Shown here in pieces: positions 5,627 to 12,378 of a DNA stretch of 21,899 nucleotides. The DNA lies in IMG/VR virus record IMGVR_UViG_3300043446_004769, positions 1-21,899 of that record; one strand, written 5' to 3'. Within the stretch, counting starts at the first letter, position 1. Each line of letters begins with the position of its first letter. The notes beneath the pieces are model-generated. The model did no database searches. It saw only the letters and a program-made list of their open reading frames with translations, and had not been told where the DNA came from. Source of the DNA: a virus. The position numbers and the translations under genes were made by a program.

Positions 5627-6097
5627 ATGACCACATTGGAGATAGCCGAGAAGGTTGAGAACGTGATTCACCTTGCGTTCTCAATGAAGGGCGAGGCAGA
5701 AGGTTTTAACCTTGACCGAGCCATGCTCGTCGGTGTTAAGACTGACGGTGACAAGGTTGTAGATATCAACCCTGAAATCGCTAGCCACGGAGACGTTTAT
5801 CAGCTTCTTGACGACGAGGACAACTTTGCAAAGGTTGCGTCGTACAACGTCGTTGGACTCGTCACCTGCGGTTGGGCAGCACCCCTGAATAGCGACGGGG
5901 AACTTGACGGTCCTACGCCTGCGAGTCACCCACAACGTCGTCGTGTCCGTCTCATGGTTTGCGCCAGTCTTGACGGAATGGCAAGCGTTCTCCGCTTCCA
6001 AGACGAGTCGGACAACCCGATTAGCGACGGGGGACAGGCGACAGGACCGCTTGCGGAAGCCTTGCAGGACTTCCTGATTCGGTCGAAGAACCTCTGA
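5627..6097 (+). CDS. Hypothetical protein, 156 aa
   Basis: A mixed alpha/beta protein with hydrophobic strands YNVVGLVTCGWAAPL and RRVRLMVCASLDGMASVLRF and a helical C-terminus. It resembles conserved ORFans seen in actinobacteriophages, as I recall, but no function is known. The in-frame ATG at 5588 lies inside the promoter and is rejected. ATG 5627 follows the standard cassette leader CTACTACGAAAGGGAACAA, which provides the SD. It is a single-gene cassette ended by two hairpins. Confidence 0.8.
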   Translation: MTTLEIAEKVENVIHLAFSMKGEAEGFNLDRAMLVGVKTDGDKVVDINPEIASHGDVYQLLDDEDNFAKVASYNVVGLVTCGWAAPLNSDGELDGPTPASHPQRRRVRLMVCASLDGMASVLRFQDESDNPISDGGQATGPLAEALQDFLIRSKNL

Positions 6098-6106
6098 CGA
6101 GTCGGG

Positions 6107-6187
6107 GTGGGGTAGTTCCCGAAAGGGAACGCCTCACCCCACTTCTTCCGGTAGCCCCGTCAGGGCTTCCCGCACAGCGGGGCTTAC
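6107..6187 (+). terminator. Two hairpins after gene 5627-6097
   Basis: The outer stem GTGGGG (6107-6112) pairs with CCCCAC (6137-6142). The inner stem GTTCCC (6115-6120) pairs with GGGAAC (6125-6130) around a GAAA tetraloop. The GAGCCCC-type hairpin follows: TAGCCCCG (6152-6159) pairs with CGGGGCTTA (6178-6186, one bulge). Confidence 0.6.
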
Positions 6188-6206
6188 CTGGTCCGAAAAT
6201 TCGATT

Positions 6207-6236
6207 TTTGAGATAGGTTGCACGGACCTGTAAAGT
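6207..6236 (+). promoter_or_regulatory. Motif-A promoter for the 6269-7167 unit
   Basis: TTTGAGATAGGTTGCACG at 6207-6224; TTGAGA at 6208-6213, 17-base spacer, -10 TAAAGT at 6231-6236. The leader carries CTACTACGAAATGAAAGG. Confidence 0.85.
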
Positions 6237-6268
6237 GTTATGCAACTACTACGAAATGAAAGGTTGAC

Positions 6269-6730
6269 ATGTCCACACGAAGCATCATCGCCAAAGCCCA
6301 AGGCGACTCATGGGCAGGGCGTTACGCCCATTGGGATGGTTACCCATCTCATCAAGGCGCATCGATTTGGGAAATCGTTCAGCGAGACGGTTGGGAGCAA
6401 GCCTCTAAAACGTTCGTGGATGACCATTTCTACTGGTCAGTCGTGCGCCCGTTGCAGGCAAATGAAGCCCCCGAAGAGAGTCGATGGGAAGTCGTCGCAG
6501 GCTACGGAATTGCAGGAAACACGGAGCAAGCCGACCCCAGCGAGTGGTACACCCCCGAAAACTACAAGGATTCGTGGTGCGAGTTCATCTACGTAATCGC
6601 CAAGGCAGGCCTCATGGTCATTCGAATCTACGACGACAAGATTCTTGGATTCTTCCGCTGGGAAGACCCCGAACCGAATTGGGTGCAGGTCCAAAACACC
6701 CCCGTAGATGAAGAAATGGAAGTGGCGTGA
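6269..6730 (+). CDS. Hypothetical phage-type protein, 153 aa
   Basis: Begins MSTRSIIAKAQGDSWAGRYA, then HWDGYPSHQG. This opening is familiar to me from ORFans of phages of actinobacteria and other hosts, whose function is unknown. The protein is rich in Trp, Tyr and acidic residues, with no membrane segment. The ATG at 6269 follows GAAAGGTTGAC. It is the first of three genes in a unit: its stop overlaps the next start (TGATG at 6728-6732), so coupled translation is expected. Confidence 0.8.
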   Translation: MSTRSIIAKAQGDSWAGRYAHWDGYPSHQGASIWEIVQRDGWEQASKTFVDDHFYWSVVRPLQANEAPEESRWEVVAGYGIAGNTEQADPSEWYTPENYKDSWCEFIYVIAKAGLMVIRIYDDKILGFFRWEDPEPNWVQVQNTPVDEEMEVA

Positions 6731-6948
6731 TGAGAACGATGTCCCCCGAACGGGTCAAGGCAATGAGGGAGAACTTTGTCGGCAAGCGGATTCGACTTGT
6801 CTACACGTCAGACCCCTACACCGACCTAAAGTCAGGCGACGAGGGTGTCATCGACTTCATAGACGATACTGGCACGGTGTTTGCCAATTGGGACAAGGGT
6901 TCGGGTCTCGGCCTTGTCCATGGCGAAGACTCTTGGGAACTTGTGTGA
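6730..6948 (+). CDS. DUF4314-like protein, 72 aa
   Basis: Matches the pattern of DUF4314 as I know it: GKRIRLVYTSDPYTDLKSGDEGVIDFIDDTGTVFANWDKG, then LGLVHGEDSW. In this small beta-rich fold a DP-turn precedes a G-D-x-G-V strand and a W-D-x-G strand. The family is common in phages and mobile elements of Gram-positive bacteria; its function is not established. ATG 6730 overlaps the upstream stop and has GGAAG nearby; a GTG one codon earlier (6727) is a less likely start. Middle gene of a three-gene unit. Confidence 0.8.
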   Translation: MRTMSPERVKAMRENFVGKRIRLVYTSDPYTDLKSGDEGVIDFIDDTGTVFANWDKGSGLGLVHGEDSWELV

Positions 6949-6960
6949 GGGGGTGAAGAA

Positions 6961-7167
6961 ATGGAACAGATTGAACAAGTGGTAATTCCTCTAGACCAAG
7001 CACTAGTTGCAAAGGATTTGGTAGCAGAAATCCTCGAACAAATCGATGAGGTTGAGGAGCTTACGCACTCCCTCCTCCTTGATGTGATGGGCGTGTTGGG
7101 AGTGTCCTTCTACGCAGGTGAAGCAGCCTCTCTGGCGTTCATCGAAGATTTGACCCCTGCTAAGTAG
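6961..7167 (+). CDS. Hypothetical helical protein, 68 aa
   Basis: An acidic, almost entirely helical protein (EQVVIPLDQALVAKDLVAEILEQIDEVEELTHSLL...) with a hydrophobic C-terminal half. It is too polar overall for a clear membrane helix. No family recognised; a dimerising or partner-binding role is possible. The start is supported by GAGGGGGTGAAGAA directly upstream. Last gene of the three-gene unit, followed by two hairpins. Confidence 0.75.
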   Translation: MEQIEQVVIPLDQALVAKDLVAEILEQIDEVEELTHSLLLDVMGVLGVSFYAGEAASLAFIEDLTPAK

Positions 7168-7173
7168 TAGTAG

Positions 7174-7248
7174 CCGGTGAAGTTGGCCGATTTTTCGGCC
7201 TTCTTCATCCGGAAGAGCCCCGTTCGGGGCAGTGACACTGCGGGGCTC
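7174..7248 (+). terminator. Two hairpins after gene 6961-7167
   Basis: GGCCGA (7185-7190) pairs with CGGCC (7196-7200) across a T5 loop, extended by GAAG/CTTC and CCGG/CCGG to span 7174-7212. It is followed immediately by GAGCCCCG (7215-7222) pairing with CGGGGCTC (7241-7248). Confidence 0.6.
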
Positions 7249-7338
7249 CCCTGGCGGGTTCTTTGGGTTTCTCAGAAAATCGATTTTTCTGATGGCACAT
7301 TACGTTTTCGTGTCACACCCCCTTATCACCATGTCAAG

Positions 7339-7355
7339 GTGACGGTGGCGGAAGA
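7339..7355 (+). repeat. Motif-B copy 4 (GTGACGGTGGCGGAAGA)
   Basis: Copy with T-to-G at the first position and GGCGG in place of GGTGG. It ends 5 bases before the TTTGAGA of the next promoter, the same arrangement as copies 3 and 5. Confidence 0.75.
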
Positions 7356-7360
7356 ACGAC

Positions 7361-7390
7361 TTTGAGATAGGTTGCACGCCCCAGTATGCT
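7361..7390 (+). promoter_or_regulatory. Motif-A promoter for the 7418-8573 unit
   Basis: TTTGAGATAGGTTGCACG at 7361-7378; TTGAGA at 7362-7367, 17-base spacer, -10 TATGCT at 7385-7390. The leader carries CTACTACGAAAGGG. Confidence 0.85.
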
Positions 7391-7417
7391 GTCTACAACT
7401 ACTACGAAAGGGTTGTA

Positions 7418-8074
7418 ATGCCGAACTGGACGAATACACGGATGGCTGTTTCTGGAACCGAAGAAGATGTAAAGGACTTCATCTCCAAGATTCTGGTAGA
7501 GGAGAAAGAGGAACTCGTCGGAGCATTTCCGATGATGTCAAAGACGGAAATCAAGATTTTCGAGTCTTTCATTCCATGCCCGAAAGAACTCTTTGAGGTG
7601 ACCTCACCAGTCCGTGAGGAGCAGGCTGACCTCGCTAAGGACATGATGGACAAGTACGGAGCCACCGACTGGTATGCGTGGCAGTACGACAACTGGGGCG
7701 TCAAGTGGGGCGATTGCCACACGTTCGTTGATTCCGAACTGGAACAACTTGGCAACGGTCGTTGGGAGACTGTCTACGTCTACGACTTGCCGTGGGGAAG
7801 TGGTGAAGAGGCTCACCAGAAAATCTCTGCCATGTTCCCGAATCTGCGCTTTGGTTTTGACTACGACGAAGAGGCTGGGTTCTTTGCTGGCTGTCAGGTC
7901 ATGAAGGCTGGAGAGATTCTCTTCTCCGAATTCTTTGAGCCTTGCAACTACGACGTAGAGATGCCAGATGACGCAACGGAAGAGCAGATGAACGCATACT
8001 GGGAAACCCAGTCAGAATGGCGCAACAACAAGATGAGCAACATTGCCGAAGAATCTGACAAGGTGGGGTGGTGA
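7418..8074 (+). CDS. Api92/YubB-like (DUF1281-type) protein, 218 aa
   Basis: The N-terminus MPNWTNTRMAVSG and the internal signature YGATDWYAWQYDNWGVKWG (about residues 80-98) match the Api92/YubB ferredoxin-like family as I recall it. Such proteins are widespread on phages and conjugative plasmids; their molecular role is unknown. The C-terminal part is an acidic alpha/beta region ending in a charged helix. The ATG follows CTACTACGAAAGGGTTGTA. First gene of a three-gene unit whose members overlap by GTGA junctions. Confidence 0.8.
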   Translation: MPNWTNTRMAVSGTEEDVKDFISKILVEEKEELVGAFPMMSKTEIKIFESFIPCPKELFEVTSPVREEQADLAKDMMDKYGATDWYAWQYDNWGVKWGDCHTFVDSELEQLGNGRWETVYVYDLPWGSGEEAHQKISAMFPNLRFGFDYDEEAGFFAGCQVMKAGEILFSEFFEPCNYDVEMPDDATEEQMNAYWETQSEWRNNKMSNIAEESDKVGW

Positions 8075-8331
8075 TAGAGATGCCTCTGAACTTGAGAGAG
8101 ACGACTGCAGACTGGCTTGTCTGCCAGTGCGGAAACGAACCACACAAAGATGGCTTCTACGCTTGCATGAAAGATGGCACTCCAGTGGAACCAGTGTTGG
8201 ATGGACTCTGGGAAGGTAGCCTCTATGTCTGCGCTCAGTGTTATTCCATCTACGACGTAGACACATTCGAAGATACCGGTAAGGCAGTAGAAAGAGCTGT
8301 AAAAATGCTGAATGAAGGAGTTTCGTTGTGA
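8071..8331 (+). CDS. Small putative zinc-ribbon protein, 86 aa
   Basis: CQC (about residues 16-18) and CAQC (about 53-56) could form a four-Cys zinc ribbon; a lone Cys lies between them at YACMKD. No specific family recognised. The GTG at 8071 overlaps the previous stop (GTGA), with AAGG seven bases upstream. An in-frame ATG at 8080 is an alternative start. Middle gene of the 7418-8573 unit, so probably co-expressed with the Api92-like protein. Confidence 0.7.
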   Translation: MIEMPLNLRETTADWLVCQCGNEPHKDGFYACMKDGTPVEPVLDGLWEGSLYVCAQCYSIYDVDTFEDTGKAVERAVKMLNEGVSL

Positions 8332-8573
8332 AGGTCAAGACAGTGATTGAGATGCTCCAGAAACTCAACCCAGACGAAGAAATCATCGTTGATTGGTGGG
8401 AGCGTTCCATGTTCAGTCGTGTATGGGACGAGGACTCCTCTGACTTGCCAAACGAATCTAAGTGGGCAGAGGTCGTCAAAGAGTGGGACGAGTATGAAGA
8501 GAACCACATGACTGAAGAAATCTGGGATTGGGTCCATGATGGTCTTCTCGAAAAGGGCGCATATAACGACTGA
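8328..8573 (+). CDS. Hypothetical acidic protein, 81 aa
   Basis: The opening KVKTVIEMLQKLNPDEEIIVDWW resembles a common small phage/plasmid ORF with a helix followed by a 'D-x-E-I-x-V' strand; no function is known for it. The rest is strongly acidic and Trp-rich. GTG at 8328 overlaps the previous stop (GTGA), with GAAGGAG about 8-14 bases upstream. Its stop abuts the next motif-A promoter, leaving no room for a boundary hairpin. Confidence 0.75.
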   Translation: MKVKTVIEMLQKLNPDEEIIVDWWERSMFSRVWDEDSSDLPNESKWAEVVKEWDEYEENHMTEEIWDWVHDGLLEKGAYND

Positions 8574-8576
8574 CTT

Positions 8577-8606
8577 TTTGAGATAGGTTGCACGACTCTG
8601 TACACT
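8577..8606 (+). promoter_or_regulatory. Motif-A promoter for the 8636-9367 unit
   Basis: TTTGAGATAGGTTGCACG at 8577-8594; TTGAGA at 8578-8583, 17-base spacer, -10 TACACT at 8601-8606. It starts 4 bases past the stop of gene 8328-8573. Confidence 0.85.
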
Positions 8607-8635
8607 GAATTACATCTACTAGGAAAGGGAATCCC

Positions 8636-8800
8636 GTGAAAGAAATCATTGTCAAACTGTCAGTTCCAGACGAACTGGACCCCTACGACGTTCTCAACAA
8701 CATGATTGACGACTTCTACTACAGCAACAAGTCGACAGAGGACTACGGTCCCCATCTCGAAAACATCTTCATTCAGGTTCAGGAGGAAGCGAATGGCTGA
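8636..8800 (+). CDS. Hypothetical small protein, 54 aa
   Basis: A GTG-started acidic protein (VKEIIVKLSVPDELDPYDVLNN...). A short N-terminal strand is followed by a helix and a second strand (NIFIQVQEE). No family recognised. The start follows the cassette leader CTACTAGGAAAGGGAATCCC, which supplies the SD. First gene of a three-gene unit; its 3' end overlaps the next gene by 8 bases and carries that gene's SD (AGGAGGAA). Confidence 0.7.
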   Translation: MKEIIVKLSVPDELDPYDVLNNMIDDFYYSNKSTEDYGPHLENIFIQVQEEANG

Positions 8801-9131
8801 GTCGATAGAAGAGAACATTCAGGAAGTTCTTGACGACCTATTCCATTGCCTCTCATCGGTAGTTCACTATGCAAAAGGCATGATGGATTCGATGCTTTCT
8901 CATTCATACAGTCTCGAGAACCTTGATGGCGACATAGATTTCTGGGAATCTACTGGAGACATTTTGTCGTGCCTTGAGGACTTGAGGGACATGCGACAGA
9001 AAGCACGTGCGGACGTGAGTGAACTTCCCACCACAGAAATGCCAATCATCAGTGGGACAACGTTCAGTCATGACGACGTAGACGTTTGGTCTCACTACTC
9101 AACTGTGAAAATTCGAAGGAGCGACAAGTGA
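8793..9131 (+). CDS. Hypothetical helical protein, 112 aa
   Basis: Mostly helical and acidic (ESIEENIQEVLDDLFHCLSSVVHYAKGMMD..., later CLEDLRDMRQKARADVSEL), with a short mixed C-terminus. No family recognised. ATG 8793 has AGGAGGAAGCGA immediately upstream, the best SD of this unit; the longer open frame from 8706 overlaps gene 8636-8800 and is rejected. Middle gene of the unit. Confidence 0.75.
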   Translation: MAESIEENIQEVLDDLFHCLSSVVHYAKGMMDSMLSHSYSLENLDGDIDFWESTGDILSCLEDLRDMRQKARADVSELPTTEMPIISGTTFSHDDVDVWSHYSTVKIRRSDK

Positions 9132-9367
9132 CGACAAAAATGAGTTTGCAGGAAATTGCCAACATTCTGGAGGAGAACTATTTCGTTCTGGGCGTCACAG
9201 GCTCCGATGCAATTGTCAACATCTACGACGAGATGGATGCTGGGTATTTCGACAACCAGATTGTGGAGTGGGGCATCACAATGTCTGACCTATTCAGGGC
9301 AGTCGCCATCATGCGTCAGTCCTTGACGCGGCGCGGTCTTCTCAGAATGACAAACATTCTTCCCTAG
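9128..9367 (+). CDS. Hypothetical protein, 79 aa
   Basis: Starts by GTGA overlap with the previous stop, with AAGGAG six bases upstream; ATG 9140 is an alternative start. It reads as an alpha/beta protein (MSLQEIANILEENYFVLGVTGSDAIVNIYDEMD...) with a helical end. No family recognised. Last gene of the unit. Read-through of its TAG would continue into a short hydrophobic segment (codons 9434-9484), probably fortuitous. Confidence 0.7.
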   Translation: MTTKMSLQEIANILEENYFVLGVTGSDAIVNIYDEMDAGYFDNQIVEWGITMSDLFRAVAIMRQSLTRRGLLRMTNILP

Positions 9368-9376
9368 TCAGCTCCG

Positions 9377-9409
9377 GAGCCCCGCTGCGCGGGGAGGCCG
9401 GCGGGGCTC
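9377..9409 (+). terminator. GAGCCCCG hairpin after gene 9128-9367
   Basis: GAGCCCCG (9377-9384) pairs with CGGGGCTC (9402-9409); an internal CGCTGCGCGGGG tract may form alternative pairings. Confidence 0.5.
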
Positions 9410-9498
9410 GCCGCCAGAACTGTTGCGTCCGCAATGATTGCGGCCTCAACAATTGCGCTCGCACTCATTGTGTGGCACAAGCGTTAGGCCGACCTAAC

Positions 9499-9515
9499 AT
9501 CACGGTGGTGGAAGA
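9499..9515 (+). repeat. Motif-B copy 5 (ATCACGGTGGTGGAAGA)
   Basis: Copy with a changed 5' end (ATCACGG). It ends 3 bases before the TTTGAGA of the promoter at 9519. Confidence 0.7.
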
Positions 9516-9518
9516 GAC

Positions 9519-9548
9519 TTTGAGATAGATTGCACGACCCGATAGAGT
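9519..9548 (+). promoter_or_regulatory. Motif-A promoter (variant) for gene 9580-10083
   Basis: TTTGAGATAGATTGCACG at 9519-9536 (one change in the spacer). TTGAGA at 9520-9525, 17-base spacer, -10 TAGAGT at 9543-9548, one of the weaker -10s. Confidence 0.8.
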
Positions 9549-9579
9549 GATACTGATACATAGCGAAAGGGGGCACTGA

Positions 9580-10083
9580 GTGCCTAGTACAACAATCACA
9601 ACAGACAGCATCAAGATTGAGATGCGAGATAGGTGGGGGCGAGCCTCTGCCACCCACGGAGACGTTTTCTCCGTTCCGAAGGAAGAGCGTTTTGCTCTGT
9701 CCGAGTACGAGCGAGCAATGCACGTCTTGCTCGTTTGGCATAACGAAGGTTCCAAGGGAAGCCCATTGCGCACTCTCCGTGCATACGGTGTCAATGAGGC
9801 CACGATTGTCGAAGTGGTCTCAGACTGGTGCGACATGAACATCACCGAGGAAGAAGTCGCTGAACTCAAGGCCGAGAAGCGAGCAGACAAGTACGACGCA
9901 TTCATCGACTGGACGAAGGACAAGCTTTTCGAGCAGTACACCACCGAAGCACTGGTCGAAGTGGCCGGATTCTCCTACCCCACCGTTCTCAAGTTTCTCC
10001 AAGACTCTCCGCACTTCCGTAAGGTCAAGAAGGGCATATGGGAAATCCGTGACCCGAAGGCCGACAGAGAGGCTGAGAAGTAG
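9580..10083 (+). CDS. Hypothetical protein with possible C-terminal HTH, 167 aa
   Basis: No family recognised for the whole protein. Residues about 120-150 (LFEQYTTEALVEVAGFSYPTVLKFLQDSPHFRKVKKGIWEI) look like a helix-turn-helix followed by a wing, suggesting DNA binding. The middle is helical and charged (EEEVAELKAEKRADKYDAFIDW). GTG 9580 follows GCGAAAGGGGGCACTGA. It is a single-gene cassette and the last DNA-binding candidate inside the motif-A array, so it is one candidate for the array's regulator, without direct evidence. Confidence 0.75.
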   Translation: MPSTTITTDSIKIEMRDRWGRASATHGDVFSVPKEERFALSEYERAMHVLLVWHNEGSKGSPLRTLRAYGVNEATIVEVVSDWCDMNITEEEVAELKAEKRADKYDAFIDWTKDKLFEQYTTEALVEVAGFSYPTVLKFLQDSPHFRKVKKGIWEIRDPKADREAEK

Positions 10084-10084
10084 T

Positions 10085-10114
10085 TTTGAGATAGGTTGCA
10101 CGTACCTGTATATT
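10085..10114 (+). promoter_or_regulatory. Motif-A promoter for the AAA+/VWA unit
   Basis: TTTGAGATAGGTTGCACG at 10085-10102; TTGAGA at 10086-10091, 17-base spacer, -10 TATATT at 10109-10114. It begins directly after the stop codon of gene 9580-10083 and is the last motif-A copy in the window. Confidence 0.85.
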
Positions 10115-10157
10115 GAATCTCGTATTAACCACCTAGCCCGTGAAAGGGGCAAATGAA

Positions 10158-10883
10158 ATGACCAACCAATCCACATCCACCCTTCCTGAGTGCTGGCAGG
10201 CACTTGAGGACTGTCTCAACAATGGCATCGACCGTGTCATCCTCTACGGTCCGTCAGGCATCGGTAAGACCTACGCTGGTCTCACCATGGGCAACGTTGA
10301 AGGCGGTGCTTACCGTCTCGTCTGCACCGAGGACATGACCAACTCCGAAGTAACTGGAGCATTCATGCCGAACGAGCGTGGCACGTTCACTTGGAACTAC
10401 GGCTCCGCTGTTAAAGCATGGGAAGGCAACGGTGTTGTCGGCGGTCGACTGATTGTCGATGAAGTCGACAAGGCTGGTGGCGACGTGTTCGCCACTCTGC
10501 TGGCAATGCTTGACTCTGCCGAATCGGCATCGTGGGAGAATCCTGAGAACGGACGCATCCACCGTCCCCGTCAGGGATTCTCTGCAATCATGACAACGAA
10601 CATTGAGAACATGGAAGAACTTCCCACCGCTCTCGCTGACCGTTTCCCGATTCGCATCCGCATCAACACTCCGCATCCGAACGCTCTGCTCCGCTTGTCT
10701 CCCGACTTGCGCAACTACGCAGTGCGCATGGCTGATGCAGGCGAGCGTCGCATCTCTCTGCGAGCATTCCTTGACTTTGACAAACTCCGCAAGGCACTTG
10801 GTGACAAGCGTTCCGCTGAACTCACGTTCGGCAAGCGAGCAGAGTCGATTCTTGACGCAATCGCAGTCGACAAGGTTTCGTGA
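10158..10883 (+). CDS. MoxR-type AAA+ ATPase, 241 aa
   Basis: Walker A GPSGIGKT (residues 31-38), Walker B LIVDE (98-102), a sensor-1-like MTTNIEN and an ALADRF arginine-finger segment mark a AAA+ ATPase of the MoxR type. MoxR ATPases remodel target proteins together with VWA-domain partners; the next gene encodes exactly such a partner and overlaps this one (TGATG). An in-frame GTG at 10140 is rejected because it contains the SD (GAAAGGGG, 10142-10149), whereas ATG 10158 has normal spacing. Expression is from the last motif-A promoter. Target unknown. Confidence 0.88.
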   Translation: MTNQSTSTLPECWQALEDCLNNGIDRVILYGPSGIGKTYAGLTMGNVEGGAYRLVCTEDMTNSEVTGAFMPNERGTFTWNYGSAVKAWEGNGVVGGRLIVDEVDKAGGDVFATLLAMLDSAESASWENPENGRIHRPRQGFSAIMTTNIENMEELPTALADRFPIRIRINTPHPNALLRLSPDLRNYAVRMADAGERRISLRAFLDFDKLRKALGDKRSAELTFGKRAESILDAIAVDKVS

Positions 10884-12373
10884 TGAACGGCATCATGGTC
10901 GAACCCGAAATGCTTGGTCGTAGCGACACGGAGCATGGTCGGTGGAACGTCGACACTTGCAACCCTCGTCGTGGCGAGCCTTACACCGACATTGTGGGCA
11001 GGGAAATGAAAGTACCTGCCCACGATACGGCTCTCGCTCGTTGCATTCGTGCGCATGAGATGATGCATGCCAAGGTCTCCCCTGCTGGAGACTGGAAGCA
11101 GTGGGTCGACCGCAAGTTTGCATCGAAGGAGTCGATGACTGTTGTCGAAGAACTGCGTGTCAACTTCCTGTGTCAGAAGGCTGGATTCGACGTGAAGGGC
11201 AACCTCATGGACGGTGGCGAGACCGCTGACGGAGAGCGTTGTGCTGGCACGAACGACTGGACGAGTGCAGTGCGCATGTCATTCGCAACCGCTGGCACTG
11301 CGTCGAACAAGGCCTTCCTCAATGGCGTTCGTCGTCACAATCGCAAGTGGGGAGAAATCCTTGCTGACATTTCCAAGCGAGCAGTGAAGGAAATGGAGAA
11401 GGCGTACAAGACTCGCACTCTCGCATCGACGGAAGTCGACAGGGGTAGTGGACTCTTCCCATTCGGTTTCTCTCACACCGAACGCATCGCAGAATGGGTC
11501 GACCGACTCTGCGCAACTCCACCGCAAGACGAAGAAGAAGAGTCGTCTGCAAGTGGCGAGGGCGAAGGAGAAGGCGAAGGTAATGGTGAGGGCGAGAAGA
11601 AGAGCAATGCAGAGCATGGTGGTAGGCACTCCAACAAGGGTGCGATGCCAAAGGTCGGCAGTGCTACTGGCAAGCCCTATCCGAAAATCACTCCGTCTGA
11701 AATGACTCTGCGCATTCCTGCATGGGGCAAACTCGTCGTTGAGAATTGTCCGATGCCGAAGCACACAAAGGGCAACATCGGAAAGAAGCGCATCGCATCG
11801 AACATGGGCAAGGCTCCACGTCGCATGCATCGACTTCTCACTGACCCTGAAAAGCGTGTGTTCGACAAGGTGACACGTGGAAACGGTGGCGTCGTAATCA
11901 TCGACGGTTCAGGTTCCATGTCATTCAACCACGACCAAATTCGTGCAATTGTTGAGAATGCACCAGGGGCAACGGTTGCTGTCTACACCGACAAAGACCA
12001 CTGCAAGGGCGCACCGAACATGTGGGTCGTCGCAGACAAGGGACGCATGGTTGCAGAACTTCCCGAATTCGGACACGGCAATGGTGTCGACTTCCCTGCA
12101 CTTGAGTGGGCAGTGGAGCATCGTCAACGTTCATCGTCTCCAATCATTTGGGTGACTGACGGGGGCGTGTGTCCACCAATGGGTGGTTACACCGATGCTC
12201 TCGCAATGCAGTGCATCATGTTCTGCAAGAAGAACAACATCATCGTTCTTCCGTATGTCGAAGAAGCAGTGCGTGAACTCAAGAAGATGAAGAGTGGCAA
12301 CAAGGGCAAGTCCCAGTGGCCCCATCAACTCAAGTGGGCGTACAAAGAAGCGACAGGACAGGAACTAGCATGA
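10883..12373 (+). CDS. VWA-domain protein with HEMMH zincin-like motif, 496 aa
   Basis: Residues 58-62 are HEMMH, an HExxH zinc motif, followed about 27 residues later by VVEELR, a plausible third-ligand region; this resembles the putative metallopeptidase part of CobT/DUF2201-type proteins. An acidic low-complexity Glu/Gly linker (about 216-245) separates it from a C-terminal VWA domain. That domain has the MIDAS sequence D341-x-S-x-S (IIDGSGSMS) and a later T425-D426 (WVTDGG). VWA proteins of this type work with MoxR ATPases, here encoded just upstream with overlapping stop and start. Function inferred: an ATP-driven chaperone or maturation/protease complex. Catalytic activity is not shown. 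Confidence 0.85.
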   Translation: MNGIMVEPEMLGRSDTEHGRWNVDTCNPRRGEPYTDIVGREMKVPAHDTALARCIRAHEMMHAKVSPAGDWKQWVDRKFASKESMTVVEELRVNFLCQKAGFDVKGNLMDGGETADGERCAGTNDWTSAVRMSFATAGTASNKAFLNGVRRHNRKWGEILADISKRAVKEMEKAYKTRTLASTEVDRGSGLFPFGFSHTERIAEWVDRLCATPPQDEEEESSASGEGEGEGEGNGEGEKKSNAEHGGRHSNKGAMPKVGSATGKPYPKITPSEMTLRIPAWGKLVVENCPMPKHTKGNIGKKRIASNMGKAPRRMHRLLTDPEKRVFDKVTRGNGGVVIIDGSGSMSFNHDQIRAIVENAPGATVAVYTDKDHCKGAPNMWVVADKGRMVAELPEFGHGNGVDFPALEWAVEHRQRSSSPIIWVTDGGVCPPMGGYTDALAMQCIMFCKKNNIIVLPYVEEAVRELKKMKSGNKGKSQWPHQLKWAYKEATGQELA

Positions 12374-12378
12374 CGTTC

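Noticed and set aside
7177-7365. Plus-strand ORF of 62 codons
   Set aside because: Covers both boundary hairpins, motif B and the start of a promoter; GTG start without SD.
8012-8605. Minus-strand ORF of 197 codons
   Set aside because: Antisense to three overlapping, well-supported plus-strand genes; it starts in a promoter and has low-complexity Ser/Leu-rich composition.
9434-9487. 17-codon hydrophobic ORF MIAASTIALALIVWHKR
   Set aside because: No SD and no coupling; it could be chance in an Ala/Leu-rich frame. Kept only as a note because it follows in frame after the TAG of gene 9128-9367.
367-10102. Repeated 18-mer considered as a CRISPR-like or iteron array
   Set aside because: Copies are separated by whole genes, occur in both orientations, and each sits at promoter distance from a -10 hexamer; promoter use explains them.
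11279-11830. Minus-strand ORF of 183 codons
   Set aside because: Antisense to the VWA protein; Cys/Arg/His-rich composition typical of a reverse shadow.
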